From contig LSRX01000059.1 in assembly GCA_001939145.1 (NCBI GenBank), positions 883,218 through 947,217 on the forward strand: DNA of 64,000 nucleotides, read 5' to 3'. Shown here piece after piece: positions 54,216 to 64,000 of this stretch (position 1 is the first letter of the stretch; every line of letters starts with the position of its first letter). The notes beneath the pieces were generated by a model. It was not told where the DNA came from. It did no database searches and saw only the letters and a program-made list of their open reading frames with translations. Made by a program: the position numbers and the translations under genes. The stretch is from Symbiodinium microadriaticum. Its lineage: Eukaryota; Sar; Dinophyceae; Suessiales; Symbiodiniaceae.

Positions 54216-55228
54216 AACCGTAGACACCCTAAACATCCCTAAACCCCAGTGCCTCTCGAGGGGCGGATCGTGTTCTGTCCAGTTCTTTTCGGGATTGCAG
54301 GGTGTTTCCTGCAGGATCTACGTTGACAAGGTTTACGATCTAAGGCTGAGTTTGCAGGGCAATCGGCTCAATGACACGGGCTTAGGGTTTAGGGGTTTAC
54401 GGACCTCAGCGCTGTAGGTTTAGGGGTTTCGGGTTTCGGCTTCAGGGGCTTAGGGTTTAGGGCTCGCGTTACAAAACCTATCTTTTGGTGGATTTTTTAG
54501 GGCGATTTCCTTACATAAGTCCCTACAAAGGCTAGTGTGGAGTTTAGGGCAAACCCGACACCCTAAACCCTAACTCGTGATGTACGTAACCGCATAGGGG
54601 GATATCCTACTTCTCCCTTGGAGCTCCAGAGCCTCCCCAAGGGGTTTTGGGTTTTAGGGTTTAGGGTTTCGGGTTCAGAAAATTGGGGTGTAGGGTTTAG
54701 AGTTGCGGGTTCAGGGTTTCGGGTTCAGGGTTTGGGGTTTAGGGTTCAGGGTTTCGGGTTTAGGGGTTGTGGTTTAGGATTATGCCGCTAGGTTGCTATA
54801 GGCTTGAGGTTTGAGCGAACGGCTCCAGGGTTTGAAAGGGCTTTGTTCAGCAAGGAAGGACTGCTAGGCTCGGAGGGCTTTTCGGTTCAAGGATGTAGGG
54901 TTTAGGGTTTAGGGTTTAGGGCTTCGCGTTTAGGGGCTCTGCGGCTCGCAGCTAGAATAGGGGCCCCCAGACGAAGGCGCACAGACAAACATCTCAAACC
55001 ATGAACCCGAAACATCATCGTGGTATTCAATGTGCTTTCCATACGACAAAGGTCTGAATATTGGAAGAGCATCTACGGAGAACTAACATGCAACTATGTA
55101 TGGACTATAAGGTCAAAGCAAAGTGTATGGTCAGTTATCCTGCTGGTGAGCCTTGCTTAACAGCATCATGCAAGGGCTCCAAGCTCTAGCACGTATTCCT
55201 TGCCGTGGGCATGAAAACGCCACAAAGG
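54216..55228. other. Telomere-like tracts, weak family D copy, no gene
   Basis: A weak family D match at 54468-54555 (AAAACCTATCTTTTGGTGGA, TTTCCTTACATAAGTCCCTA). TTTAGGG/TTTCGGG words at 54385-54460 and 54645-54780 and TTTAGGG at 54893-54925. Confidence 0.5.
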
Positions 55229-55325
55229 ACAATGTACAGGCCTTGATCATTAGAGTAGGGTTTTTTGGGGGTATATTATATGACAATTATAATAACAAGG
55301 AGCCCCCCAACACCCCTGTATTAGG
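55229..55325. mobile_element. Family B element
   Basis: TACAGGCCTTGATCATTAGA then GTAGGGTTTTTTGGGGG at the left, CCCCCCAACACCCCTGTATT at the right, and TATATTATATGACAATTATA in the core. The right arm is shortened. Confidence 0.6.
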
Positions 55326-56090
55326 ACCCCTCTCTTCTAGGGGCCTTGCTCATGCTCCCGACCCCAACTCCGCGGGCCTAACACGATCTCCGAAAACATC
55401 TTGAACTGCGGATCCGTACCTGGCATGTTCTTAACCAAGCGGCTGTAGGGTTTAGGGCTTTAGGGTTTAGGGTCCTAGGATCCCCGAGCCGAACGCGATC
55501 GATCCGCAGTATTATCACTGTTGCAACTTTCATCCTCATGAGGAAGGAAAGTATCTTGCACACTATGACTGACACTTAGGGTCAAGAATTGCGGCTCGAT
55601 TCAGTAAGTACAACATAGTTTAAAAAATTGCCGTCGCATCTGGGGCTTGTGACTGTAATTTGGCACTAATTATGTTTTAGGTTAAGCTGTACCACAACAG
55701 ACAAGGGGAGCATCAGGGAGAGAGAGAGAGAGAGAGAGCGAGACGGACAAGACAACACCAACACAATGAAAACTATTGACAAACAAACAAGAAAAGCAAA
55801 CACCCAAAAACGCACCATGACTATGGGATGAACCGAGATTCCAATCGAGGATTTGGCGTTGAGCGGTTTGTGGCCCAAAAGGAAGCTCCATTTTGTGAAG
55901 GACCTCTTCTATTGCCCGATGCCTACAGTAAAGGAAACTTGAGAAGCACACGATGAAAAAAACGCACCCATGTCCTGAATTTTATGGGTTTAGGGCTTAT
56001 AGGGTTTGGGGTTTGTGGTTTAGGACCAAATCCCAACCTGCTGACTCACTCCAAACCCTACACTCAAAAGCGTACAGCGTGAACATCCTA
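55326..56090. other. Unique sequence with a GA microsatellite, no gene
   Basis: (GA)n at about 55719-55743. Two overlapping minus frames (55666-55951) read it as Ser-Leu repeats; outside the repeat they have no recognised motif. Confidence 0.5.
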
Positions 56091-56178
56091 CACCCAAACT
56101 ATACTTTTGGTCCCAAAGTACCCTAAAGGGGGACAGCGTTAAGGCCCAAGTATATACTATTTGGGCACCTGGACCCTT
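56091..56178. mobile_element. Family G element, copy 3
   Basis: CACCCAAACTATACTTTTGG and TCCCAAAGTACCCTAAAGGG at the left, AAGGCCCAAGTATATACTAT and TTGGGCACCTGGACCC at the right. Confidence 0.65.
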
Positions 56179-56262
56179 GTACCCTAACCCCTTCTATGGT
56201 AGCCTTCTAGAGCCCTCCCTACACCCTTCTATGGTAGCCTTATAGAACCCTTACAGGGACCC
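56179..56262. repeat. Short direct repeat (CCTTCTATGGTAGCCTT)
   Basis: CCCCTTCTATGGTAGCCTTC and CCCTTCTATGGTAGCCTTAT, each followed by TAGA and CCCT, lie about 39 bases apart. Confidence 0.75.
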
Positions 56263-56284
56263 CGAGGGTTCGCCCTGGGCCTTA

Positions 56285-56480
56285 CCCCCCATCACCCCCA
56301 ACCCTCAACCCTATAAACCCTAAACTCCTAAACCCCAAACCATGCCCTAAAGCCCCACACCCTAAACCCTAAACCCTAAACCCCTAAACCCGTAAACCCT
56401 AAACCCCCAAACCCCTAAACCCTCAACCCTAAACCTTAAACCCTAAACCATAAACCCTGAACCCTAAAGCCCTCGCAACC
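56285..56480. repeat. CCCTAAA array
   Basis: About twenty CCCTAAA/CCCCTAAA words with occasional spacer bases. Confidence 0.85.
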
Positions 56481-56559
56481 TCCATGGAACTCTCCACTGG
56501 AACCACCGCAGGCGCTGGCGCTGCTGGCTTGGCAGTTCAGGGGCCTCCACAATTTAGGT

Positions 56560-56835
56560 CTTTAGGGTTTAGGGTTTGCGGTTTGGAGTTTGGGGGGTTT
56601 AGGGTTTAGGGTTTTAGGGGTTAGGGGTTAGGGGTTTAGGGGTTTGGGGGTTAGGGGTTTAGGGGTGTAGGGATTCAGGGGTTTAGGGATATAGGGTTGA
56701 GGGTTCAGGGGTTTAGGGATATAGGGTTTGGGGGTTTAGCGGTTTAGGTTAGGGCTTGGGGTTTAGGGATTCAGGGTTGAGGTTTAGGGGTTAAGGGGTT
56801 CAGGGGTTCAGGGGTTTAGGGTTTTAGGGCTTTAG
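56560..56835. repeat. TTTAGGG array, opposite strand
   Basis: TTTAGGG, TTAGGGG and TTCAGGG words. The segment TTCAGGGGTTTAGGGATATA occurs twice (about 56673 and 56705). With 56285-56480 it forms a convergent pair. Confidence 0.85.
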
Positions 56836-56882
56836 GGGCGAAGGTAGGTTTGAGGTTCCCCAAGCCCTGCACCCTAACCCTT

Positions 56883-56975
56883 AAATGGACCCTTAAGAAC
56901 CTCCCTTTTTGGGGCTCCGTATTATGATTTCCTCATATAAGTCCTTAAAAAAGTAGGTTCTTTGGGGTCTAGGTA
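56883..56975. mobile_element. Family D hairpin element
   Basis: AAATGGACCCTTAAGAACCT then CCCTTTTTGG at the left and AAAAAAGTAGGTTCTTTGGG then GTCTAGGTA at the right; the core ATTATGATTTCCTCATATAA matches 51389-51482. Confidence 0.8.
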
Positions 56976-57532
56976 AACCCTAAACCCCAACCCTTACCTA
57001 AGGAGGTTTAGACCCGAAGGGTCCTGAAACATCAAACCTTTGAGGAGCCAAGACCCCACGTAGACCATCCGTCATTCAAAACCACAACAACCAGGACCCT
57101 TTTAGGGTTTTGGGGTTCAGGGCTTTGGGTTTAGGGGTTGAAGGGGTGTAGGTTTTGGGGTTCAGGGTTTAGGGGGGAGTATGGTCCCAATTAGTTGCTG
57201 GGTACATGGACCCTCAGGGTAACAAAAGTGAAGAAGATTGGAGGATTAAAAGAGCCAAGAAGTGGTGTTACAGAGCTTCCAGTCTGCGAGTATATATGTG
57301 GATCGCAGGGCATGCTGCTTCTAGTTTAAGGATGTTTGGGATGTAGATGTTCGGGTTTACGGTTTGGGGCTTGGGATTGGGATGAAGCTGTGGGGCTGGT
57401 TCAGGTCGTTAGGGCTTACGGTTGATCCCGTTTGAAGACTCGGGAGTTACCCAAAAATAGGGTGATAGGGCGCTTGGGATTGTGGCTTAGTAGTTGGGAG
57501 AGTGATCGATTGTTATGGATCAGGGTAATTCT
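56976..57532. other. No gene seen; family G end fragment
   Basis: TTTAGGG-like words at 57100-57180. At 57181-57220 ATGGTCCCAATTAGTTGCTG then GGTACATGGACCCTCAGGG carries a family G right end. Confidence 0.5.
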
Positions 57533-57620
57533 CTAAAGTAGGGTCCCTTGTCGCGTCCCCAAAATAGCACGGCACCCATGTAAAGAACCCTAAAAGGGAC
57601 CCTAATTTAGAGAACTACCC
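57533..57620. mobile_element. Family C hairpin element with ATCA duplication
   Basis: GGGTAATTCTCTAAAGTAGG to CCTAATTTAGAGAACTACCC, 88 bp, flanked on both sides by ATCA (57529-57532 and 57621-57624). The core is in inverse orientation to 8643-8730 (AATAGCACGGCACCCATGTA). Confidence 0.85.
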
Positions 57621-59299
57621 ATCAGCAGTTTTCCTCCGATGATGGCTTTGAGGGGGCCCGGTTCGACCTCCGGGCTTGTCGCTTGGGCCTGAAGACTCAA
57701 GTCTCGGGCGTCAGTCTAGGGTTTAGGGTTTTAGGGGTTCAGCGGTTTAGGGGGTTAGGGTTTACGGGTTTCGGGTTTAGGGTTCAGGGTTTTTTTTCAG
57801 GGCTTGACTGAATGGTTTGGGGGTTTGGGTTTGGGGAAGCTTCAACCTAAAGGTCCTACGTCCGAACTAGAGGGTGCACATTGAAGCGTTCAAGCATGAG
57901 CTCAACAGGGCTCCAATGAGTGCACGCTGGACTTCGCAGGAGTGTCTGTGAACGCCTCTACAAACGATTGAACATGTCGATTTATGGCTCGCTTTGTTGT
58001 GTGTCTCGTGCCGATCTACTGCTGACATGCACATTTAGCCCTGATTTTGAGTTTGGTCGTCAGAAAACGAGTGGAAATATTGCTTGTGCTTTGCTGCTGT
58101 GCTGCAAGTACTGTATTCATAGTATCTTAATCCCTACACCCTAAACCCAATACATCGCGCCCTGGATATCTGAGTGCAAGGAGGTCGGTGGCCAGGTGGT
58201 CAAGGCTATACTCTCAAAACGAAAAGCGAAGCTCTCCTGCTATCCAAACCCTAAACCCTAAACCCGTGTAGTTAGGGTTTAGGGTTTAGAGGTTAGAGGC
58301 TTTAGGATTTAGGGTACAAGTGAAGAGCCAATGAATATACAACACACTGAAAACCTCATTCTACCCAAAACACAACTGAGTCAATACCTCCTTCACCCCA
58401 AGCGCTAAACCCTGCACCGAAAACCCTAAAGCCTGCAAAGACCATCAACTTTCTGAGGCGATGGAGTACTTCTCAATAAATGAAGATGTTGTTGCCGGCC
58501 AAAAGCCGGTGCCCTCAAACCTTAGAACGAACAGAACCCAAACGTAACCCTAATAGAGTCTTGAATAGAGCCCCTTCCAGCCTCTAAGCTCTACAACCGA
58601 CAAACCCTTGAAACCCTTCAGGACACGCCATAAAACCCTTCAGCAAACCCACGAAACCCTGACATGTCTCGAAACCTCATAGAACCCCAAACCCCTGAAC
58701 CCTAAACCCTGAACCCACTCGGCGGACTGCCACCGCCCCGAAGCTGAACCGTCAACTTGCTAAATCCCCCTAAAACCCCCCAACCCCCTAACCCCTAGAC
58801 TCCTAGACCCCAAACCCCAACCCCCTAAACCCTAAACCCTTTAAAGATCCTAACCCCCACACTCTGAGCCGCCTTAAGTAGCTCGAAGACTGAAAGGCCG
58901 TGCGGCAGCCCGCGCTGAGCGACCAGCTTGGAAGATCGTTGCCACCAAACCTGAAGCCGCCGGGTTTAGGCTTTGGGGGTCTAGGGACCCTAAACCCTAA
59001 ACCCTAAACCTTAGGGTTTGGTTTTTTTTTGGGGTTTCGGGGTCTAGGGTTTAGGGTTTTTTTTCTGTGCTTGGCAGTCCTTATTTGTGTAGGTGGTCTC
59101 GGTTTTGGAGAGTGTGGGTTTTTTAAGGGCTTAGGGTTTAGGGTTGCTTAGGGTTTAGGGTTTAGGGCTTAGGGTTTAGGGGTTGCTTTGGTGTGTCTGC
59201 TACACCGGTTGCATAGCAGCTCATGTCATGGTCTCCTTGCTATCAGCGTGATTCTACCTTGCTATAACTCAGGCTTCTGCAGTGGTCCCGATATCGTGC
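57621..59299. other. Telomere-like words, no gene recognised
   Basis: TTTAGGG words at 57718-57800, unique sequence at 57840-58140, CCCTAAA and TTTAGGG words at 58245-58320, CCCTAAA-like words at 58680-58850, and convergent words at 58988-59060 and 59130-59190. The plus frame at 57920-58144 is not recognised. Confidence 0.5.
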
Positions 59300-59455
59300 C
59301 CCTAAACCCTAAACCCTAAACCCTAACCCCAAACCCCTAAACCCTAACCCCTAAACCCCTAAACCCCTAAACCCTAAACCCTAAACCCTAACCCCGTAAA
59401 CCGTAAACCCTAAACCCTAAACCCTAACCTCTAAAACCCTAAACCCTAAACTATG
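59300..59455. repeat. CCCTAAA array
   Basis: About twenty CCCTAAA/CCCCTAAA/CCCTAACC words in one orientation, among the denser arrays of the window. Confidence 0.9.
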
Positions 59456-59544
59456 ATTCTTGTATAATAGAGCAGGGCCGAGGCCCAGGAGGGCTTCGGG
59501 CTTTGACTGCGCATTTTACGGGCTTAGGAATTGAAACTTTAAGG

Positions 59545-59640
59545 CTTGAGGTTTGGGGTTTAGGGTTTGGGGTTTAGGGTTTAGGGCTTAGGGTTTTAGG
59601 GTTTAGGGTTTAGGGGTTTAGGGGTTAGGGTTTAAGGCCT
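59545..59640. repeat. TTTAGGG array, opposite strand
   Basis: TTTGGGG and TTTAGGG words, facing the CCCTAAA array at 59300-59455. Confidence 0.85.
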
Positions 59641-59642
59641 TG

Positions 59643-59709
59643 GCTTCCAGGGACCTTATTATTGGGTCCTCAAAGGGTTTTGTGCCCTAACTATAAGGTC
59701 CCTGGAAGC
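59643..59709. mobile_element. Hairpin element, single copy
   Basis: GCTTCCAGGGACCTTATTAT at the left and AACTATAAGGTCCCTGGAAG then C at the right; arms of about 17 exact bases and 67 bp overall. No second copy was seen. Confidence 0.7.
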
Positions 59710-60113
59710 ATTGGGTACGGCTTGAGATTCGAGATAAGGGTAAGCTGGCGACTCGGGGTAGTAGAAAGATTGAGAGTAAGGATACTACCCGGGTCCTGAT
59801 GACCCCAATGCCTGAACCCCCTAAAACCGTAAATCTAAAACCAGATCCCGGGGCTCCAGATAGCCCCTTGTAAGTTGTGATCTTAAGGCTCAAAAGCCCT
59901 CAACGCAAAAACCCAAAAGCCCCTAAACCCTAAACCCCAACCCCTAAACCCTAAAACCCTAAACCCTAATGAGTCCTGAGAGCCTTACGGCAAGCCATAG
60001 AAATACTAGGGCTCAAGTCGCCGAACCACCACCCTGAAGCCCTTCTCGGTTCCAATCCGGATCCCTGTGAATCCGATTTACCACAGACCCCGTGTAGATC
60101 TCGTATGAAACCC
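59710..60113. other. No gene recognised
   Basis: CCCTAAA words at 59920-59972 and unique sequence. Minus frames here extend into the GTCT microsatellite and are not recognised. Confidence 0.45.
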
Positions 60114-60212
60114 CATACATACATGTGTCTGTCTGTCTGTCTGTCAGTCTGTCTGTCTGCCTGTCTGTATGTATGTACGTATGTATATATACATACATAT
60201 ATATATATATAA
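60114..60212. repeat. Compound microsatellite (GTCT, TATG, TA)
   Basis: (CTGT)n at about 60125-60168, TATG/TACG words, then (TA)n at 60197-60212. Confidence 0.9.
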
Positions 60213-60819
60213 CCTTGTATTGATCCTGGTAGAAGCCTCATACATGTTAGACATTACAGATATATACTGTATCGAACCCTTATGCACCCTTGTAGCATCC
60301 ATGAAGAAGCCGTAGGAGTGACAAAGATGACTTCTCTGGCGGTCATGAGGCGAGGATCGGGTGTTGGGATGTGGCCCAGCCTTTGCAGCAAGAGCCCCAA
60401 ACCTCAAACTCTAAAGCCCTGAACTAGTATGTGGCTTCAGGCTTAAGTAGGGTTTGGCGTTTTAAGGGTTCAAAATTTTCTTTAAAGGGTTTTAGGGGGC
60501 AGGATTTCCTTTAAAGGGTTGAGGGTTTGGGTTTTGTTAGTCGAAGCTCGAAAAATGCAGGCATGTCTTTTCGAAGCTGTAGAAAAACCACGCTGCAAGC
60601 TGTGTGCGATAAGGCTACTACGTGCCATGCCGAAGAATTGCTGCGGCGAGTTTCAGCTCCGTGCGGAAATGCTTAGAACCCCCCGGCTGCAGAAGCTGGA
60701 CAGGAGGATTCTGACCATTCGGGGGGGTCCTCATGAGCAGATCCCTGGTTCAGGAGTGTTTGGGCTCGTTTCGGTTTTCCGTCCTCGGCGTTGAGTGTGG
60801 TGGAATCAAAGGTAGTATA
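60213..60819. other. No gene recognised
   Basis: Unique sequence. A direct repeat TTTAAAGGGTT lies at 60481-60491 and 60510-60520. The plus frame at 60519-60794 (91 codons, TTG start) has a Lys/Arg/Cys/Leu-rich product with no recognised family; it could be an exon fragment. Confidence 0.4.
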
Positions 60820-61442
60820 TAGCCTGGTCTTGACTTATTTGCATGTGTTACCATGCTATTCGGTTTTACCTGGTAGCATGCAAACACTCATTAACCCATA
60901 ATACATAATACAATGTCATAACGTATTGTAGTACATTGTATTAAATCAGAATGGTTTGCATTATGTTATCTTGTATTTTAGTGTGCTACAATACTAGTCT
61001 AAACTAAAGTATGATACAGTACATTATCTAGTAACTAGTAGGTTCTAACTCTATGTTATGTTCTGCTGCGATGCACCATGTTACATTGTACCTTGCCATA
61101 TAGTACTAGTTGTCAAGATTTTCACGTATAGCATGCTTTGTTCTTTCACTTTTATACATTCGACTGCATTGTAACTATTTACGAAAACAGCTATCGTAGA
61201 TTATGACGTGCGTATTATATAGTATAGTATGGTATAATACACTACAGCGCTACAGGATACTACATTATATATTGTTGTCAGCTGTGTTACATTGTGCGAA
61301 AGTATATTGAGCAGCAGTATATTATATGTATTATGTAGCGTGACATTTGATATTCACGAACGTGATAGTTCATATCCATATCATCTTGTTAAACAATGTG
61401 TCAACATGTGGTCTTGTATGCCTCGGTTTTATGAGCTCATTG

Positions 61443-61482
<40 letters not shown>

Positions 61483-61920
61483 GTTTATTTATATAGAGCA
61501 CACGGTGTAGCAATCTATGTTATATTGTAACCTACCCTGTGCTATGTTATGTTGTGTGATGTTACGGTAGGCTCTATTATGCTATGAGCATAACATGCTG
61601 TATGATGTTTTGATTGTCATACACCGTATTGCGCTACATTGTAGCATACGACATTATGTTCAGTTTGACTATGCTCTACTATCTTAGCATATATTCAGTA
61701 AACAATGTCTGGCAATGTAGTGCTTACTATTACTACTGGTGTCATTATTTTTGTTATTGCCCAAATAGAATACGGGATAGAGCAACATAGTGTTGCCTAA
61801 TGCACTATACACATCATACACTACACGGAAGTGGACTAAGTCACGTGAAACATTTATGAGCTCCTACTGCATTGCATTACACTATGCGGCTATACTATAT
61901 GTATTCTGTACGAAAGCTCT
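60820..61920. repeat. AT-rich island of degenerate TATGTTAT/ACATTGTA words
   Basis: Some 1.1 kb nearly without telomeric words. Short words such as TACATTGTA, CTATGTTAT, ATGTTA, TAGTATAGTATGG and CATGCT recur irregularly, and a (TA)n run lies at 61444-61482. The texture suggests a decayed satellite-like repeat. Small frames at 61292-61510 and 61790-62020 are not recognised. Confidence 0.6.
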
Positions 61921-63509
61921 CGGTCATACTGACTTGGAGAGGAGACTTCCCCGAAGGCGGCTGCCAGCTCAGAAACCGGGTCGCAGAGCTGAAACTTCAG
62001 AGTTGCCTTGGAAAGGGTGAGGTTTTGGGCTCAGGGCTTGTAGGGTTTATAGGGTTTAGGATGTTTAGGGGTTCCGGATTTCGGGTTGGGGGCTTTGGCT
62101 GTTGTGTTTGGGGTTTCAGGAGTAGAGGGTTCAGAAAGGGTTAGGAACCTTTTAAAACTCTGTCTGTCTATCTGTCTATCCGTCTATCTGTTTATTTATC
62201 TAGCTAGTCATATGCCATCTGCCATCTCGCTATGCATAATGACAGTAGCACAAGCAGCAGCTCGACTTACGCCAACAGTGTGATCTGTTCTCTTGACAGT
62301 GCAGCGGTGTCAGACAAAGCCAGGTCTCAGACGTGTGGAGGCGGCGGTTTTTGCTACAAGGATCTAATGTGAACTGTCTATAGAAGCTTTCATGACAGTT
62401 TGCTGGGTTTTGAGGAACCCATAGTTGAAGTGAACAGCCTAGGGATGTCTACATCTACTGCATGTATAGTGTGTATATACATATTGTATGTGTCCGTACG
62501 GAACACAGTATGTGTCGCCTTTAAAACTTGAAATTTTTGACGTACGCTGCTTGATACACACTTACGTCGTGTATATATATATATATATATACATATATAC
62601 ATACCCTCACCCCAGACGACCTTTAATACAGGCTAGTTTCTCACCGGCCTATGTTACAACGTTTACGCTTGAATGTTTGGAGGAACGACGTCTGTGGCTC
62701 GGCAGTCCTAGCCGGTAAAATAGCGTTAACGCCAGTTGAGGGCTTAGGATGGGCTTAGGCCTAGGTTTTAGGGTTTAGGGTTTAGGGTTCAGGGTTAGGG
62801 CTTGAAGTTTAGGGTTCAGGGTCTGGGGATTAGCAGTGGGTTAGAGAGGCTTCGTTCGTTCGGTTGATGTCTTGTCTTCGGGGCTTCGCCTATTACGCGC
62901 GTGTTGTGACGAGCATCTCTTTGTTGCAGAGCCTGAACTCGAACCTTAATACAGAAGAAGCACTACAACAAGAATGCTAGGCCATTGCCCTATCGGCAAG
63001 TCAGGCGGTACGCATCTACATGACGGAGCCCCTAAATGCTCCATAAAGAGGCAGAATCATCCAACACCCCCAAGTGCTGCACGAGCCATTGAGGTCATTC
63101 ATGTTGAAACACTTCAGCCACCTGACCATAAACCCTAGGAGCTCTATGAGCCGTAAGCCCACAACCTTCCACCCTAAACCCTGCGCAACAAATCCTACAC
63201 CCCGAAGCCTGAATCCTAAATCCCCAAAACCTAAGATGTTCCGAGGGCTCTTCTCGGTTGGCTTCCCCTGGCTTTGCTGTCAAAACGACAATCAACTGCG
63301 TGCATGGGCAGAACCCCATCGACCTGGACTTGGAGCAATAAGCATCTGCAACGGCAAGCTAGTCCAAGTGGAGCCACATGAAATATGGATTAGACAGCTC
63401 GCTCGGAGCTAAATGGCACCTCCGCTCTCCTCAAGGTGTTTGGGTCTGCGGGGTTTAGGTATAACCTGGGTCGAAGAGCTCATTTGTAATATAGGGACAT
63501 GATTTAGTT
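61921..63509. other. No gene recognised
   Basis: TTTAGGG-like words at 62030-62080 and 62765-62830, (CTGT)/(CTAT) repeats at 62160-62202, (TA)n at 62571-62592. The plus frame at 63074-63412 (GTG, first ATG 63101) has a C-terminal part that looks like ordinary protein (NDNQLRAWAEPHRPGLGAIS) but no recognised family. Confidence 0.45.
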
Positions 63510-63612
63510 ACAGTAAACCCCAAAAAGTTGGAAACCTGGATTAAGGACAAATCGTGCTGGGATTCCCCATACAGTACTCTTAAGGATTGAGGCTATTGGG
63601 TTTCCAACATTT
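63510..63612. mobile_element. Family P hairpin element, copy 2
   Basis: ACAGTAAACCCCAAAAAGTT then GGAAACC at the left and GGGTTTCCAACATTTGC at the right. It aligns end to end with the reverse complement of 31841-31929. Confidence 0.75.
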
Positions 63613-63733
63613 GCGCTTCTACTATATTCCTGTCAAGGGTCTATATGGCTTACAAGAAGAGTCTCTGTGCGAGTTTCAGACAGAAAAGCCCCTTGGCTCT
63701 GAGGAAATGCCTTGCTAGAAAATTGCTTTTAAC

Positions 63734-63820
63734 AATTCCCTAACCCCCCAGGTGCCTACTATATAGGGTACTAGAGGCCCTAGGGCCCTATATAGTAGGT
63801 ACCTGGAGGGTTAGGGAATT
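63734..63820. mobile_element. Family H near-perfect palindrome
   Basis: Arms of 35 bases with two mismatches around a 17-base loop: AATTCCCTAACCCCCCAGGT at the left end and CTGGAGGGTTAGGGAATT at the right end. Inner arm bases are GCCTACTATATAGGG and CCCTATATAGTAGGT. It is non-coding and shares ends with 25490-25590. Confidence 0.85.
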
Positions 63821-64000
63821 AGTGACGGTTTAGAGTTTAGGGTTTCGGCTTCCCGACAAGTCATCTGCAATGTGGGATCGATGGGGTTCGGCGTCGTTCG
63901 TGTGCCCGTACAGGGCCACTAGAAGCGACAGAGTCGCGTTGTGAAACATTGGCGAGCAGCCCGCAGGCATGCAGCAGGCTATCATTCACAAGGACAGCCA
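63821..64000. other. No gene seen
   Basis: Unique sequence after a short TTTAGAGTTTAGGG run. Confidence 0.5.

Overview
This is a nuclear eukaryotic window that is almost free of genes and saturated with repeats. The plant/alga-type telomere heptamer TTTAGGG/CCCTAAA opens the window (positions 1-43, in the orientation expected at a left chromosome end). It then recurs hundreds of times, in perfect and decayed form and in both orientations, through to the last kilobase. No rRNA, tRNA, CRISPR array, bacterial operon or conserved full-length protein was found. The telomere type, the many short palindromic elements, the copia-type RNase H remnant and the long compound microsatellites fit an alga or a dinoflagellate-like protist, most simply a subtelomeric or gene-desert region. 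The taxon is an inference; no gene here proves it.

Layout. 0-5 kb: telomere-like tracts with hairpin elements of families A, B and E and a tract rich in a TATAAGGGCTCT-like word. 5-9 kb: a short ABCG-transporter-like fragment on the minus strand, a large CTG/CTA/GAC microsatellite, and a minus-strand open frame cut by a 92-nt family C element with its 4-bp duplication. 9-23 kb: telomeric blocks, more hairpin elements, microsatellites and a 190-N gap inside a CAA/CAG tract. 23.9-24.9 kb: the remains of a copia-type retrotransposon (RNase H plus the C-terminal ADVLTK motif, frameshifted) between two ~190-200-bp direct repeats. 25-31 kb: the longest open frame (27817-28731, minus), whose C-terminal part is a 9-bp minisatellite. 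31-35 kb: a 60-bp tandem array of telomere-motif units and a B-A-B composite of hairpin elements. 35-47 kb: tetranucleotide microsatellites and long CCCTAAA arrays. 47-60 kb: telomere-like arrays, two assembly-related anomalies (an exact 91-bp duplication around a single N, and a 245-N gap cutting a family C element) and families D, G and M. 60.8-61.9 kb: an AT-rich island almost without telomeric words. 62-64 kb: a further pair of palindromic elements.

The main novelty is a set of about a dozen families of 65-170-bp non-coding elements with terminal inverted repeats (called A to P here), present in one to about sixteen copies. Families A and E share an inner core but have different outer ends. 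Family C has direct 4-bp duplications at three copies. One C copy splits a minus-strand reading frame so that removing the element, or GT-AG splicing close to its ends, restores one frame of about 160 codons. This is introner-like behaviour that could be tested with RNA data. No genes act together in a pathway here. All protein calls are fragments or weak hypotheses.
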